A DNA stretch of 64,000 nt. Origin: Pseudomonas fluorescens. Lineage in GTDB: Bacteria; Pseudomonadota; Gammaproteobacteria; Pseudomonadales; Pseudomonadaceae. Below the pieces are notes generated by a model. That model was given only the letters and a program-made list of their open reading frames with translations. It was not told where the DNA came from and made no database searches. The translations under genes and the position numbers were made by a program. Shown in pieces: positions 53,648 through 63,093 of this stretch (positions are counted from its first letter, which is position 1; each line of letters starts with the position of its first letter). The stretch spans positions 558,001-622,000 of the forward strand of contig NZ_CP012831.1 in the NCBI RefSeq assembly GCF_001307275.1, in the 5' to 3' direction.

Positions 53648-56364
53648 TGAACCGCCAGATCACTGCCTCGACCTGCTGTTATTGCGGGGTCGGTTGCGGC
53701 GTCCTGATCGAGCATGACGACGAGCGCATCCTCGGCGTCAGCGGCGATCCCGCCCACCCGGCCAACTTCGGCAAACTGTGCAGCAAGGGGTCCACCCTGC
53801 ACCTGACCGGCGACCTCGCCGCCCGCGCCCTGTACCCGGAACTGCGCCTGGGCAAAGGCCTGGCCCGGGCCCGTACCGACTGGGACAGCGCCCTGGATCA
53901 CGCCGCCAGCGTCTTCGCGGCGACCATCGCCGAACACGGCCCCGACAGCGTGGCGTTCTACATCTCCGGCCAGTTACTGACCGAGGATTACTACGCCTTC
54001 AACAAACTCGCCCGGGCATTGGTGGGCACCAACAACATCGACAGCAATTCCCGGCTGTGCATGTCCTCCGCCGTGGTGGGCTACAAACGCAGCCTCGGCG
54101 CCGACGCCCCGCCCTGCAGCTATGAAGACCTGGAGCTGAGCGACTGCGTGATGATCGTCGGCAGTAACATGGCCTACGCCCATCCCATCCTCTTTCGCCG
54201 CCTCGAAGAAGCCAAATCCCGCCGGCCGCAGATGAAAATCATCGTCATCGATCCCCGGCGCACCGACACCTGCGACCTGGCGGACCTGCACCTGGCGATC
54301 CTGCCGGGCACCGATGTCGCCTTGTTCCATGGAATTTTGCACCTGCTGCTGTGGGAAGACTGGGTCGACCGCGACTTCATCAACGCCCACACCGAAGGTT
54401 TGGCGGACCTGAAGAACCTGGTACGCGACTACACCCCGGCGATGGTCGCCCAGTTGTGCGGCATCAGCGTCGAACAACTGCACCAGTGCGCCGAATGGGT
54501 CGGCACCTCGCCGAGCTTCCTGTCGTTGTGGTGCATGGGCCTGAACCAGTCCACCGCCGGCAGCGCGAAAAACAGCGCGTTGATCAACCTGCACCTGGCC
54601 ACCGGGCAAATCGGCCGGCCGGGTGCTGGGCCCTTCTCACTGACCGGCCAACCCAATGCCATGGGCGGACGGGAAACCGGCAGCCTGTCGAACCTGTTGC
54701 CGGGCCACCGCGAAGCGGCCAACCCGGAGCACCGCTCCGACGTCGCCCGTTACTGGGGCGTCGAGCAATTGCCCGCCACCACCGGCTTGAGCGCCATCGA
54801 GCTGTTCGAGCAGGTGCGCAACGGCAAGATCAAGGCCTTGTGGATCGCCTGCACCAACCCGGCCCAGTCGATGCCGGACCAGACAGCGGTACGCGAGGCC
54901 CTGCAAGCCTGCCCGTTCGTGGTGTTGCAGGAAGCCTTCCGGACCACCGAGACCGCTGCCTTTGCCGACCTGCTGCTGCCGGCAGCCAGTTGGGGCGAGA
55001 AGGAAGGCTCGGTGACCAACTCCGAACGGCGTATTTCCCACGTCCGTCGGGCCATCGGCGCACCGGGTGAAGCACGGCCGGACTGGGCAATCACAGTGGA
55101 TTTCGCACAACGCCTGGAGAAACGTCTGCGCCCAGGCCAACCCAGCCTGTTCGCCTTCGACACCCCGGCCCAACTGTTCGATGAATACAAGCAACTGACC
55201 CGTGGCCGCGACCTGGACTTGTCCGGCATCAGCCATGCCCTGATCGACCGCCTCGGCCCTCAGCAATGGCCCTTCCCGGATGGCGCCACGGTCGGGACGG
55301 CGCGCCTGTACGTGGACGGGATTTTCCCGACCGACAGTGGCCGAGCGCGCTTCGTGGCCGATCCCTATCGCGCCGCCCAGGAACTGCGTGACGCCCGCTA
55401 CCCATTGACCCTCAACACTGGCCGCTTGCGTGACCAGTGGCACGGCATGAGCCGCACCGGCACCGCCGCGCAGCTGTTTGGGCATGTGAACGAAGCCGTA
55501 CTCAGCCTGCATCCCGATGAACTGCAGCGGCATCGCCTGCAAGCGGGCGACCTGGTCAGCCTCAAGAGCCGTCGCGGCAGCGTGATCGTGGCGGTGGACA
55601 GCGACGACAGCGTGCGCCCCGGCCAAGCGTTCCTGCCCATGCACTGGGGTGATCGATTCCTCAAGGGCGGCGTGAATACCCTGACTCAACCGGCTTTCGA
55701 CCCCTTGTCGAAACAACCGGAACTCAAGCACAGCGGCGTGCGCCTGGAGCCGGTGAACCTGCCTTGGCAGCTTTTCGCCTTGATCGAAGGCGATGTTCAA
55801 CAGCATCTGGAGGCGCTGCGCCCCCTGTGCGAGGCGTTTTCCTACGTCAGCCTGAGCCTGACCGGCCGTGAGCGTCCCGCGTTGCTGATTCGCGCTGCCA
55901 GCGCCGTTGCACCCGAACCGCAACTGCTCCAGGCCATCGACCAGCAATTGGGCCTGATCGACGGGCCGGTGCTGGCCTATGACGACCCGCGTCGCGCCAT
56001 CGGCAAACGGGTGCGCATCGAAAACGGCCGCATAACCGCCATTCGCCTGGCCGGCGAAACCCTGGCTCGGCACTGGCTGCAGAACCTGTGGCTCGAAGGC
56101 CGTGCCGATGAACAACTGCGGCGCTGGCTGCTGGCGCCTTTGAGCGCGCCGCCAGGCAATGTCGGCGCCGCAACGGGTGGCAGCAAAACCCTGTGCAACT
56201 GCATGAACGTCAGCCAGCGTGCGATCTGCGCAGGCATTGAACGTGGCTTGGACTTGCAGGGGCTTAAACAGGAATTGGGCTGTGGCACGCAATGCGGTTC
56301 CTGCGTACCGGAAATCAAACGCCTGCTGGTTGCCACTGCGCAACCGCTGGCGGCTATCTCGTGA
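53647..56364 (+). CDS. nasC: Assimilatory nitrate reductase, molybdenum subunit
   Basis: A 905-residue cytoplasmic nitrate reductase converting nitrate to nitrite. The N-terminus has a [4Fe-4S] site (CCYCGVGCGVLI, later GKLCSKGSTLHLTGD), then the bis-molybdopterin domains (GTNNIDSNSRLCMSS; GSAKNSALINLHLATGQIGR; PGAGPFSLTGQPNAMGGRET). A C-terminal BFD-like [2Fe-2S] domain (CNCMNVSQRAICAGIERG; CGTQCGSCVPEIKR) may receive electrons. No separate diaphorase subunit is encoded nearby. The symbol nasC follows pseudomonad usage. Confidence 0.93.
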   Translation: MNRQITASTCCYCGVGCGVLIEHDDERILGVSGDPAHPANFGKLCSKGSTLHLTGDLAARALYPELRLGKGLARARTDWDSALDHAASVFAATIAEHGPDSVAFYISGQLLTEDYYAFNKLARALVGTNNIDSNSRLCMSSAVVGYKRSLGADAPPCSYEDLELSDCVMIVGSNMAYAHPILFRRLEEAKSRRPQMKIIVIDPRRTDTCDLADLHLAILPGTDVALFHGILHLLLWEDWVDRDFINAHTEGLADLKNLVRDYTPAMVAQLCGISVEQLHQCAEWVGTSPSFLSLWCMGLNQSTAGSAKNSALINLHLATGQIGRPGAGPFSLTGQPNAMGGRETGSLSNLLPGHREAANPEHRSDVARYWGVEQLPATTGLSAIELFEQVRNGKIKALWIACTNPAQSMPDQTAVREALQACPFVVLQEAFRTTETAAFADLLLPAASWGEKEGSVTNSERRISHVRRAIGAPGEARPDWAITVDFAQRLEKRLRPGQPSLFAFDTPAQLFDEYKQLTRGRDLDLSGISHALIDRLGPQQWPFPDGATVGTARLYVDGIFPTDSGRARFVADPYRAAQELRDARYPLTLNTGRLRDQWHGMSRTGTAAQLFGHVNEAVLSLHPDELQRHRLQAGDLVSLKSRRGSVIVAVDSDDSVRPGQAFLPMHWGDRFLKGGVNTLTQPAFDPLSKQPELKHSGVRLEPVNLPWQLFALIEGDVQQHLEALRPLCEAFSYVSLSLTGRERPALLIRAASAVAPEPQLLQAIDQQLGLIDGPVLAYDDPRRAIGKRVRIENGRITAIRLAGETLARHWLQNLWLEGRADEQLRRWLLAPLSAPPGNVGAATGGSKTLCNCMNVSQRAICAGIERGLDLQGLKQELGCGTQCGSCVPEIKRLLVATAQPLAAIS

Positions 56365-56374
56365 GGAAAACACT

Positions 56375-57130
56375 ATGAACGCAAAAGTCTGGCTGGTGGG
56401 TGCAGGTCCCGGTGACCCTGAATTACTGACCCTCAAAGCCGTGCGCGCCTTGGGCGAGGCCGACGTGGTGTTGATCGACGACCTGGTCAATGCCGCGGTG
56501 CTGGAGCACTGCCCCGCTGCGCGCATCATTGCCGTGGGCAAGCGCGGCGGCTGTCGCTCCACCCCCCAGGCCTTCATTCATCGGCTGATGCTGCGTTATG
56601 CCCGCCAGGGCAAATGCGTGGTGCGCCTCAAGGGCGGCGACCCGTGCATCTTCGGCCGCGGCGGCGAAGAAGCGCAGTGGTTGCGCGAGCATGGCGTCGA
56701 GGTGGAGCTGGTCAACGGCATCACCGCCGGCCTCGCGGGGGCGACCCAGTGCGATATTCCACTGACCCTGCGCGGGATTGCCCGGGGCGTGACCCTCGTC
56801 ACGGCCCACACCCAGGACGGTAGCAGCCTGAACTGGCAAGCCTTGGCTCAAAGCGGCACAACGCTGGTGGTGTACATGGGCGTGGCGAAACTGAGCGAGA
56901 TCCGTGAGCAGTTGCTGGCCGGTGGCCTGGCGGCGAACACGCCCGTGGCCATGATCGAAAACGCCTCCCTGCCCCACCAGCGTGATTGCCGCAGCGACCT
57001 GGCCTCGATGGAAGCCGATGCCAGCGCCTTCCAGCTCAAGAGCCCGGCGATCCTGGTGATTGGCGCGGTGGCCGGTGCTGCCGAACTGGCCGCATCACAG
57101 CCTGCGTGGGTTCAGGCTTCGGCGCTGTAA
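56375..57130 (+). CDS. cobA: Uroporphyrinogen-III C-methyltransferase
   Basis: A 251-residue SAM-dependent enzyme making precorrin-2, the precursor of the siroheme needed by NirB. Motifs: VWLVGAGPGDPELLTLKAVR, VVRLKGGDPCIFGRGGEEAQ, EVELVNGITAGLAGATQCDI and VVYMGVAKL. It sits ten bases after the nitrate reductase gene, so it is probably the last gene of the nir-nas operon. Confidence 0.95.
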   Translation: MNAKVWLVGAGPGDPELLTLKAVRALGEADVVLIDDLVNAAVLEHCPAARIIAVGKRGGCRSTPQAFIHRLMLRYARQGKCVVRLKGGDPCIFGRGGEEAQWLREHGVEVELVNGITAGLAGATQCDIPLTLRGIARGVTLVTAHTQDGSSLNWQALAQSGTTLVVYMGVAKLSEIREQLLAGGLAANTPVAMIENASLPHQRDCRSDLASMEADASAFQLKSPAILVIGAVAGAAELAASQPAWVQASAL

Positions 57131-57149
57131 CAAACAACACCCAACCCAA

Positions 57150-57239
57150 TGTGGGAGCGAGCTTGCTCGCGATAGCGTCGGGTCAGCAGCATCAATACTG
57201 GCTGACACACCGCTATCGCGAGCAAGCTCGCTCCCACAG
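57150..57239. repeat. Inverted REP pair
   Basis: Opposed REP arms after cobA, between the convergent cobA and oprF genes. Confidence 0.9.
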
Positions 57240-57303
57240 GTGTTGTGTTTAACCAACGGTCTTGCGGCAACGCCCCCCTCATTTTCATAAATCCCGGGCA
57301 AAG

Positions 57304-57329
57304 AAAAGCCCGGCCTAGGCCGGGCTTTT
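57304..57329. terminator. Bidirectional terminator between cobA and oprF
   Basis: A perfect 26-base palindrome centred on CCTAGG, with AAAAGCCCGG at one end and CCGGGCTTTT at the other. It lies 17 bases past the oprF stop and can serve both genes. Confidence 0.88.
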
Positions 57330-57346
57330 CCAAAGCTGTGGGCTAA

Positions 57347-58381
57347 TTACTTAGCTTGAGCTTCAACCTGCGCTTCTACGCGACGGTTAACTGCACGACC
57401 AGCTTCAGTGGCGTTGTCGGCAACTGGGCGGGTTTCGCCGTAGCCAACAGACTGAACGCGGGACGATTCAACACCGTACTGGTTGGTCAGAACTTGCTTA
57501 ACGGCGTTTGCACGACGCTCGGACAGTTTCTGGTTGTAAGCGTCAGGACCGACGGAGTCAGTGTGACCTTCAACAGTGGTGCTGGTGGATGGGTACTGCT
57601 TCATGAAGTCAGCCAGGTTCTTGATATCGCCGTAGCTGTTAGGCTTGACGACCGACTTGTCGAAGTCGAACTTGACGTCCAGCTCAACACGAACGACTTC
57701 GGCAACTGCTGGGCAGCCATCAGCGTCAACGGTTACGTTGGCTGGGGTGTCAGGGCACTTGTCGACGTTGTCGCACACGCCGTCGTTGTCGCTGTCGGAG
57801 CAGACTTCAGCCGGAGCTGGAACTGGAGCAGCAGCAGGCTTGGAGCCGCCACCGAAGTTCACACCGATACCAACGCTTGGCGCCCACTCGGTGTCGCCCT
57901 GGTCGATGTTGTACTGAGCTTCAACGCCGGCACGGGCGTAGAAGTTCTCGGTGAAATACAGCTTGGCGCCGCCACCAACGTTGGCGAAGGTAGAACGGTT
58001 ACGACCGTTGCTGCCATTCTGGTCGATGCTCTGGTCGGAGAAGCCGGCCGAAACGTAAGGACGCAGCATGTCGCCTGGGTTGTTGAAGTGGTACAGGGCG
58101 TCCAGAGCGGTGTTGGCGCCCTTGACGTTAGTGCCGTCGTCGGTACGTGCGTTGTGCACTTCGTCGTAGGCCAGACGCAGTTCAACGTCGTCGGTCAGAA
58201 AGTAACCAACCGAACCGCCGAACAGGTTGCCGTTGTTCTTGAAGTTACGAGCGCTGTCGAATTGTTCTTTCTTGGCGAAGCCTTCGATTTCAACTGCGCC
58301 TTGGCCTTGTGCCAGAGCGCCGAACGAAGTGGCAGCAATCAAAGAACCAATGGCAAAGCCCAAGGTGTTTTTCAGTTTCAT
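57347..58381 (-). CDS. oprF: Major outer-membrane porin OprF
   Basis: A 344-residue major porin and peptidoglycan anchor. Signal peptide of 24 residues (MKLKNTLGFAIGSLIAATSF, cleavage after GALA), an eight-strand N-terminal barrel, a Cys-containing linker (CSDSDNDGVCDNVDKCPDTP) and a C-terminal OmpA domain (GHTDSVGPDAYNQKLSERRA) are visible. The sigX gene lies directly upstream on the same strand, as in other pseudomonads, where SigX drives part of oprF transcription. Confidence 0.97.
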   Translation of the reverse strand: MKLKNTLGFAIGSLIAATSFGALAQGQGAVEIEGFAKKEQFDSARNFKNNGNLFGGSVGYFLTDDVELRLAYDEVHNARTDDGTNVKGANTALDALYHFNNPGDMLRPYVSAGFSDQSIDQNGSNGRNRSTFANVGGGAKLYFTENFYARAGVEAQYNIDQGDTEWAPSVGIGVNFGGGSKPAAAPVPAPAEVCSDSDNDGVCDNVDKCPDTPANVTVDADGCPAVAEVVRVELDVKFDFDKSVVKPNSYGDIKNLADFMKQYPSTSTTVEGHTDSVGPDAYNQKLSERRANAVKQVLTNQYGVESSRVQSVGYGETRPVADNATEAGRAVNRRVEAQVEAQAK

Positions 58382-58488
58382 CCGTTAAATCCCCATCTGG
58401 TGATTGTGAAGCAGTCCCGCAAACCGGGGGACAACTCGGCGGCAAGTCTATCAGAACTTGCCTACACGTAAGAGATATTTGCGCCGAA

Positions 58489-59079
58489 CTAAGTTTCAGC
58501 AATGCCCGCAAATTTCTCACGCAATTTGTCAAGAGCGCGCTTGTAACGCATTTTTGTCGCGCTCAAACCCATGTGCATTATGTCTGCGATCTCCTGGAAT
58601 TCCAGCTCTGCGACAAATCGTAGCACCAGAATTTCCCGGTCGATCGGGTTTACATAGACCAGCCAGCGATCGAGTCCACCCTTTTCCTCGGGCTTGGGCG
58701 CCTTATCTTCCGACGCTTCCTCGAGAGGGTCCAGGCTCAACGCGTCCATCAAGCGACGCTTTCGCCGTTCCTTGCGATACTGCGTGATGCATTCGTTGTA
58801 CGTGATGCTGTAGAGCCAGGTCTTGAACTTCGATTTCCCCTCGAAGTTCTTCAGGCCATACAGCACCTTCAACATCACCTCCTGACAGACATCGTCAGCA
58901 TCACGATCGTTCCCGAGATAACGCGCACAAACGTTAAATAAAGTTCTCTGGTAGCGACGCATCAACTCTTCATAGGCGCGTGTTACGTGGAACAGCTCCG
59001 TATGCGCGCGCGCGACCAACTCCTCATCGGAGAGATCACGGGGGTCGTAGCGCGTGGATAGCGATTGGGGTTTGTTCAA
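58489..59079 (-). CDS. sigX: ECF sigma factor SigX
   Basis: A 196-residue extracytoplasmic-function sigma factor that controls membrane and fatty-acid genes, including oprF. Region 2 has YEELMRRYQRTLFNVCARYL and DADDVCQEVMLKVLYGLKNF; region 4 has LEFQEIADIMHMGLSATKMR. It starts MNKPQSLSTRYDPRDLSDEE and lies between oprF and cmpX. No anti-sigma gene is adjacent. Confidence 0.95.
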   Translation of the reverse strand: MNKPQSLSTRYDPRDLSDEELVARAHTELFHVTRAYEELMRRYQRTLFNVCARYLGNDRDADDVCQEVMLKVLYGLKNFEGKSKFKTWLYSITYNECITQYRKERRKRRLMDALSLDPLEEASEDKAPKPEEKGGLDRWLVYVNPIDREILVLRFVAELEFQEIADIMHMGLSATKMRYKRALDKLREKFAGIAET

Positions 59080-59170
59080 AACAAGTCGGGCCGACAGTCT
59101 AGGTCAATGTGCGCCGCAGCCTGTGGTAGCAGGCATTTCGCGGCGGCATACATTAGCAGGGTTTGCCGGG

Positions 59171-59995
59171 TTAGCGGCTACTCACATGCTGTTCCAGCAG
59201 GATCCGATTGGAAAGCGACACCAACTCGCCCTCCTCGGTCAGCAATGTGGTTTTCACCGTGCCGATCTCCTCGATCTGGCCTTCGACCTCGCCAACACGC
59301 ACTTGTTGCCCAACCTCATACAATTCACGCACATAGATTCCCGCAAGAATCTGACCGGCGATTTCCCGGCTTCCCAATCCCATTGCCAGCGCAACCGCCA
59401 GACCAACGGTAATCAATACGATCACGATCACGTGGTTGAGCAGGTCAGTCTTGACCTCCAACTGGCTGATCGCCACCGAAATACTGATGATAATCACCAG
59501 GCCCTGGGCGATACGCCCCACGCCAGCGGCATAGTCCAGCCCGACGCCTTCGGCCGCTCCGCGCACCAGCCCATTGGCCAGTTGTGCCAGCAGGACACCC
59601 ACCAGCAACACCAGCGCAGCACCAAAAACCTTCGGCAAATACAATGCAAGCATATCGAGCGTAGCTGAAACTCGCTCAAGGCCAAGGGATTCTGCTGCGG
59701 AAACCAGGAAAATCAGCAATACGAACCAATAGACGATCTTGCCGACCAAGGTCGAGATCGGCACCTGGATGCCGCCACGGGACAGCAACTTGGTCAGGCC
59801 GGTGCCGCCCATCAGGCGATCGAGACCCAGCTTGGCGAGCAACTTGGACAGCAGCGTGTCCAGCAGCTTGGCCACGACAAAACCCAACAACAGCACCACC
59901 AACGCCCCGAAGAGGTTCGGGATGAAGTTGGCTACCTTGGTCCACAACGCAGTCATTGCCGTGACGAGGCTCTGGGTCCAGAGATCAAGTTCCAT
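59171..59995 (-). CDS. cmpX: CmpX-type mechanosensitive channel family protein
   Basis: A 274-residue membrane protein of the MscS-related CmpX family. Several hydrophobic helices (LFGALVVLLLGFVVAKLLDT; FGAALVLLVGVLLAQLANGL; VIVIVLITVGLAVALAMGLG) precede a soluble C-terminal domain (VGQQVRVGEVEGQIEEIGTV). In pseudomonads CmpX influences SigX activity. The ATG at 59995 lies just past the overlapping crfX stop. Confidence 0.9.
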   Translation of the reverse strand: MELDLWTQSLVTAMTALWTKVANFIPNLFGALVVLLLGFVVAKLLDTLLSKLLAKLGLDRLMGGTGLTKLLSRGGIQVPISTLVGKIVYWFVLLIFLVSAAESLGLERVSATLDMLALYLPKVFGAALVLLVGVLLAQLANGLVRGAAEGVGLDYAAGVGRIAQGLVIIISISVAISQLEVKTDLLNHVIVIVLITVGLAVALAMGLGSREIAGQILAGIYVRELYEVGQQVRVGEVEGQIEEIGTVKTTLLTEEGELVSLSNRILLEQHVSSR

Positions 59996-59997
59996 AT

Positions 59998-60243
59998 TCA
60001 ATCAGCCTTATCAGCGGTGCGAGTAACAGGTTTACGGCGGGAAACCGGCGAGACATGGGCCGATCCGTTATTCAGGGCGATCATCAGTGCGGGCAACCAG
60101 CGGCCCAGCAGACTGAACAGGTCGCCCGCGCCGACCTGGCGGTTGGCGGTTTTCAGTACACGTCCCAGGCATGCATCGTCGTCCCGGCTGGACGGCGAGG
60201 CCTTGAGCATGTCGCGCAAAGACTGTTCAAACGGATCGTGCAT
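59998..60243 (-). CDS. crfX: Small protein CrfX
   Basis: An 81-residue protein conserved between cmaX and cmpX. It starts MHDPFEQSLRDMLKASPSSR (ATG 60243 after AGAGG). It has a short hydrophobic patch (LFSLLGRWLPALMIAL) and a charged end. Linked genetically to sigX and membrane homeostasis in pseudomonads; the biochemical role is unknown. Confidence 0.85.
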   Translation of the reverse strand: MHDPFEQSLRDMLKASPSSRDDDACLGRVLKTANRQVGAGDLFSLLGRWLPALMIALNNGSAHVSPVSRRKPVTRTADKAD

Positions 60244-60307
60244 ACGCACCTCTCGTGATGTCTGTGGAAGACGCGATCAAATTTCGTCGGGTCACATGAA
60301 ACCCCTG

Positions 60308-61303
60308 TCACACCCAGCGCAAACGGCGGAACAACCACCACTGCCCCAGTGCCACGCAGATCATCAGCAGGCACGCGACCATGAAACCGTAGGGGCTTTC
60401 GGAAAACGGAATGCCGCCGACGTTGATACCTAAAAGGCCGGTGAGAAAACTCATCGGCAGGAAAATCCCGGTGACGATGCCGAAGCGGTACATGGTGCGG
60501 TTCATGCGCACCGAAAGGCGCCGGTCTTCGGCCTCCAGCACAAGCCCCACGCGCTCTCGAGTCAATTCCAGCTCCTCGAGGTAACGGGTCAGGCTGTTGT
60601 TCAATTCGTTCCAATAGTCGCCGTCGTCATCGAAAAACCAGGGCAGCTTGAGCCGCGTCATCTGGCCGAAGATGTCCCGCTGTGGCGCCAGGAATCGCTT
60701 GAGTCCGGCGGCCCTTCGACGGATGTGCAAAATGGCGTCGTGCTCGGGGGTATACCGTTCGTCGGTATCAAGCTTTTCTTCCTCGCCATCGACGATTTCG
60801 GACAGGCAAGTGACCAGGTCCTGCACCTTGTTGGTGAGGTATTGCGCCATATAAAGGATGAGTTCGGAGGCCGTTTTCGGCCCCTTGCCCTCGGCCAGTT
60901 GCGCCAACAGTTCATCGGTGGCGCGCAACGGACGCAGGCGCAGGGAGATCACCCGCTGGGCGGACGCGAAGATCCGTACCGACACCATGTCTTCCGGCTC
61001 GGCGCCCGGGTTGAGGTTGATCCCCCGCAGGAACAGCAGCAGTTCGGCGTTGGGCAACGGCAACAAGCGCGGCCGGGTGTTCTCTTCGAGCAGCAGGTCG
61101 CAGTTGAATTCGCTCAGGCCGCTGGATTTGCGCAGCCAGGTGTGGGTTTGCGGATGACTGCGATCCCAGTGCAGCCACAGGCTTTCGTGGGCCTGCAACT
61201 GCAAATCGTCGAGTTCGGTCCGGGCTATGGAACGCGCGCCGCCTTTACCGTCCAGCACCAGGGCATGCACCAGCCCCCATTGCGCGTTTTCTTCCTCGAA
61301 CAT
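60308..61303 (-). CDS. cmaX: CorA/ZntB-like metal transporter CmaX
   Basis: A 331-residue protein of the CorA magnesium/zinc transporter superfamily. A long soluble N-terminal domain is followed by two C-terminal transmembrane helices around the signature LLGINVGGIPF, where GIN replaces the usual GMN, as in ZntB-type members. The ATG at 61303 has AAGGG six bases upstream; an ATG two codons earlier overlaps it. First gene of the cmaX-crfX-cmpX group. Confidence 0.9.
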   Translation of the reverse strand: MFEEENAQWGLVHALVLDGKGGARSIARTELDDLQLQAHESLWLHWDRSHPQTHTWLRKSSGLSEFNCDLLLEENTRPRLLPLPNAELLLFLRGINLNPGAEPEDMVSVRIFASAQRVISLRLRPLRATDELLAQLAEGKGPKTASELILYMAQYLTNKVQDLVTCLSEIVDGEEEKLDTDERYTPEHDAILHIRRRAAGLKRFLAPQRDIFGQMTRLKLPWFFDDDGDYWNELNNSLTRYLEELELTRERVGLVLEAEDRRLSVRMNRTMYRFGIVTGIFLPMSFLTGLLGINVGGIPFSESPYGFMVACLLMICVALGQWWLFRRLRWV

Positions 61304-61328
61304 CCTCATCCCTTATGGCTGTGGCGCT

Positions 61329-61820
61329 TCATTCAGGCATTTTCAGCGGGCTTGGCGAAACGATCACGCCGTTGTTGTCGGCGTAGACATACTCGCCCGG
61401 GCGGAACGTCACGCCGGCAAAGGTCACTGCCACATTGAGCTCGCCGACACCACGCCGGTCGGTCTTCATCGGATGGCTGGCCAGGGCCTGGACCCCGAGG
61501 TCGGTCTGGGCGATGACGTCGACGTCGCGGATGCAACCGTAGATCACCAGCCCTTCCCAGCCATTTTTCGCGGCTTTTTCCGCCAGCATGTCCCCCAGCA
61601 GTGCCCGGCGCAGGGAACCGCCGCCGTCGACCACCAGCACCTTGCCGTTGCCCTTGAGTTCAACCTGCTCCTTGACCCGCGAGTTGTCCTCGAAGCACTT
61701 GATGGTCACGATTTCGCCGCCGAAGGAATCGCGGCCACCGAAATTGCTGAACATCGGTTCCAACACCTGCACCAGTTCCGGGTAGGCGTCGCACAGGTCG
61801 GGCGTGAGGTAATGGTTCAT
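61329..61820 (-). CDS. RraA-family protein
   Basis: A 163-residue protein of the RraA/demethylmenaquinone methyltransferase-like family. The fold signatures [20 protein letters not shown] and [18 protein letters not shown] are clear. Founders inhibit RNase E; others are aldolases for 4-hydroxy-4-methyl-2-oxoglutarate. The length suits RNase E-regulator type RraA, but activity cannot be assigned. It starts with [20 protein letters not shown] after AGGAG. Confidence 0.88.
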   Translation of the reverse strand: MNHYLTPDLCDAYPELVQVLEPMFSNFGGRDSFGGEIVTIKCFEDNSRVKEQVELKGNGKVLVVDGGGSLRRALLGDMLAEKAAKNGWEGLVIYGCIRDVDVIAQTDLGVQALASHPMKTDRRGVGELNVAVTFAGVTFRPGEYVYADNNGVIVSPSPLKMPE

Positions 61821-61946
61821 CGAACAACTCCTGGAAGGCTGGAACGTCAGACTGAATGAGCAACCGTTTGTGACTGGAACTGCTTGAAGCGTCATATCTT
61901 AGCCGCAAGCCGACCAGAGCGAAATGCCCTTGTCAGAGCCTTCGCC

Positions 61947-62936
61947 TCAAACCGCCTCGGCCAACTGGGGCTGTTCTGCCAGCAGGGGGGCCTGTTGATC
62001 CTCGAGCCAACGCGCCACCAACGGCCAGACCTCAAGGTGGGCGGCCTTGCTGACCAGCATCTCGACATGACCGAAATCGTCAGTGAAACCCTGTCTCCGG
62101 CCCAGGCAGACAAACTGCTTGTGCACGGAGCCGATCTGATCGAAAAGCTTGCGGCAAGCCCAGGTCGGGTCCTGGTGATCACCCGCGGCACTCACCGCCA
62201 GCACCGGCAACTGGACATCGGCCAACCCGGCCCACCAGTTCTTCTCGGCATCGCCGAAACGCCCGAACAAACCGTACCAACGCATACTTTCCAGGGCCAG
62301 GCCGATAGGCTCGTCCTCGGGGCCACGCTTGAGCCTCGAGCCGGATAACTGGGCAAAGCGCTTGAGAATGAAGCGACCGCTCCATTCCACCGGCGGAATC
62401 TTCAGCGGCCAGTAGGTGCGGCTGACCTGGGTGCCGAAAAACGCCGCCGACGCCACGGCAGGCTCGCCCAGGTAGTGGCCGCCCAAGGCTGCCGCCAGGG
62501 TGATGCCCCCCAGGGAATGACCGATCCAGTGGGGAACCTGCCCGCTCTGTTCACGCACGAAGGCGCCAATGGCCGGCAAATCGTAGCGGGCGTAGTCGGC
62601 CACTCGATTGTGGCGATAGCCCTGGTTGCGCTGGGAGAGCCCATGGCCGCGCATCTCGGGGATCCACACGTCGAATCCCAGGCGTGCCAGGTACGCCCCC
62701 AGGCCCAGGCCCTTGGGCGAATACCAGAAGCGCCGGTTGGAAAAACTGCCGTGCAACAGGATCACCGGGACGCCACGGGTTTCACCCGCGTCGGCCATGC
62801 CCAGCCGGGTCACGGCCAGCTCGACGCTGTAGTCCGGGCTGTTGCCGGGTTTCAAGCGATAGACATCTTCGCTCAGATCACCGCGCCGCTCGGCGCTGAT
62901 CAGGGCGACAGGAAAAAGGTTGCTGCTGCTTTGCAT
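61947..62936 (-). CDS. Alpha/beta-hydrolase
   Basis: A 329-residue cytoplasmic hydrolase. The oxyanion motif HGSFSNRRFWYSPKG, the nucleophile elbow GHSLGG, and a late His (DDFGHVEMLV) are visible, as expected for a lipase/esterase-like fold. The locus between an RraA gene and ppsA is conserved in pseudomonads. The substrate is unknown. ATG at 62936 follows TATGC; the upstream frame runs through REP sequence and was rejected. Confidence 0.85.
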   Translation of the reverse strand: MQSSSNLFPVALISAERRGDLSEDVYRLKPGNSPDYSVELAVTRLGMADAGETRGVPVILLHGSFSNRRFWYSPKGLGLGAYLARLGFDVWIPEMRGHGLSQRNQGYRHNRVADYARYDLPAIGAFVREQSGQVPHWIGHSLGGITLAAALGGHYLGEPAVASAAFFGTQVSRTYWPLKIPPVEWSGRFILKRFAQLSGSRLKRGPEDEPIGLALESMRWYGLFGRFGDAEKNWWAGLADVQLPVLAVSAAGDHQDPTWACRKLFDQIGSVHKQFVCLGRRQGFTDDFGHVEMLVSKAAHLEVWPLVARWLEDQQAPLLAEQPQLAEAV

Positions 62937-62962
62937 AATCTTCTTGCACAAAAAAAGACGAC

Positions 62963-63050
62963 TGTGGGAGCGAGCTTGCTCGCGATTGCGGTGGATCAGC
63001 AAAATAATCTTGGCTGACACTCCGCTATCGCGAGCAAGCTCGCTCCCACA
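62963..63050. repeat. Inverted REP pair
   Basis: Opposed REP arms between the end of ppsA and the hydrolase start. Confidence 0.9.
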
Positions 63051-63093
63051 TAGGTTACCCGGCTTACATTACCGGTGAGGTCCCTTCACTCGA

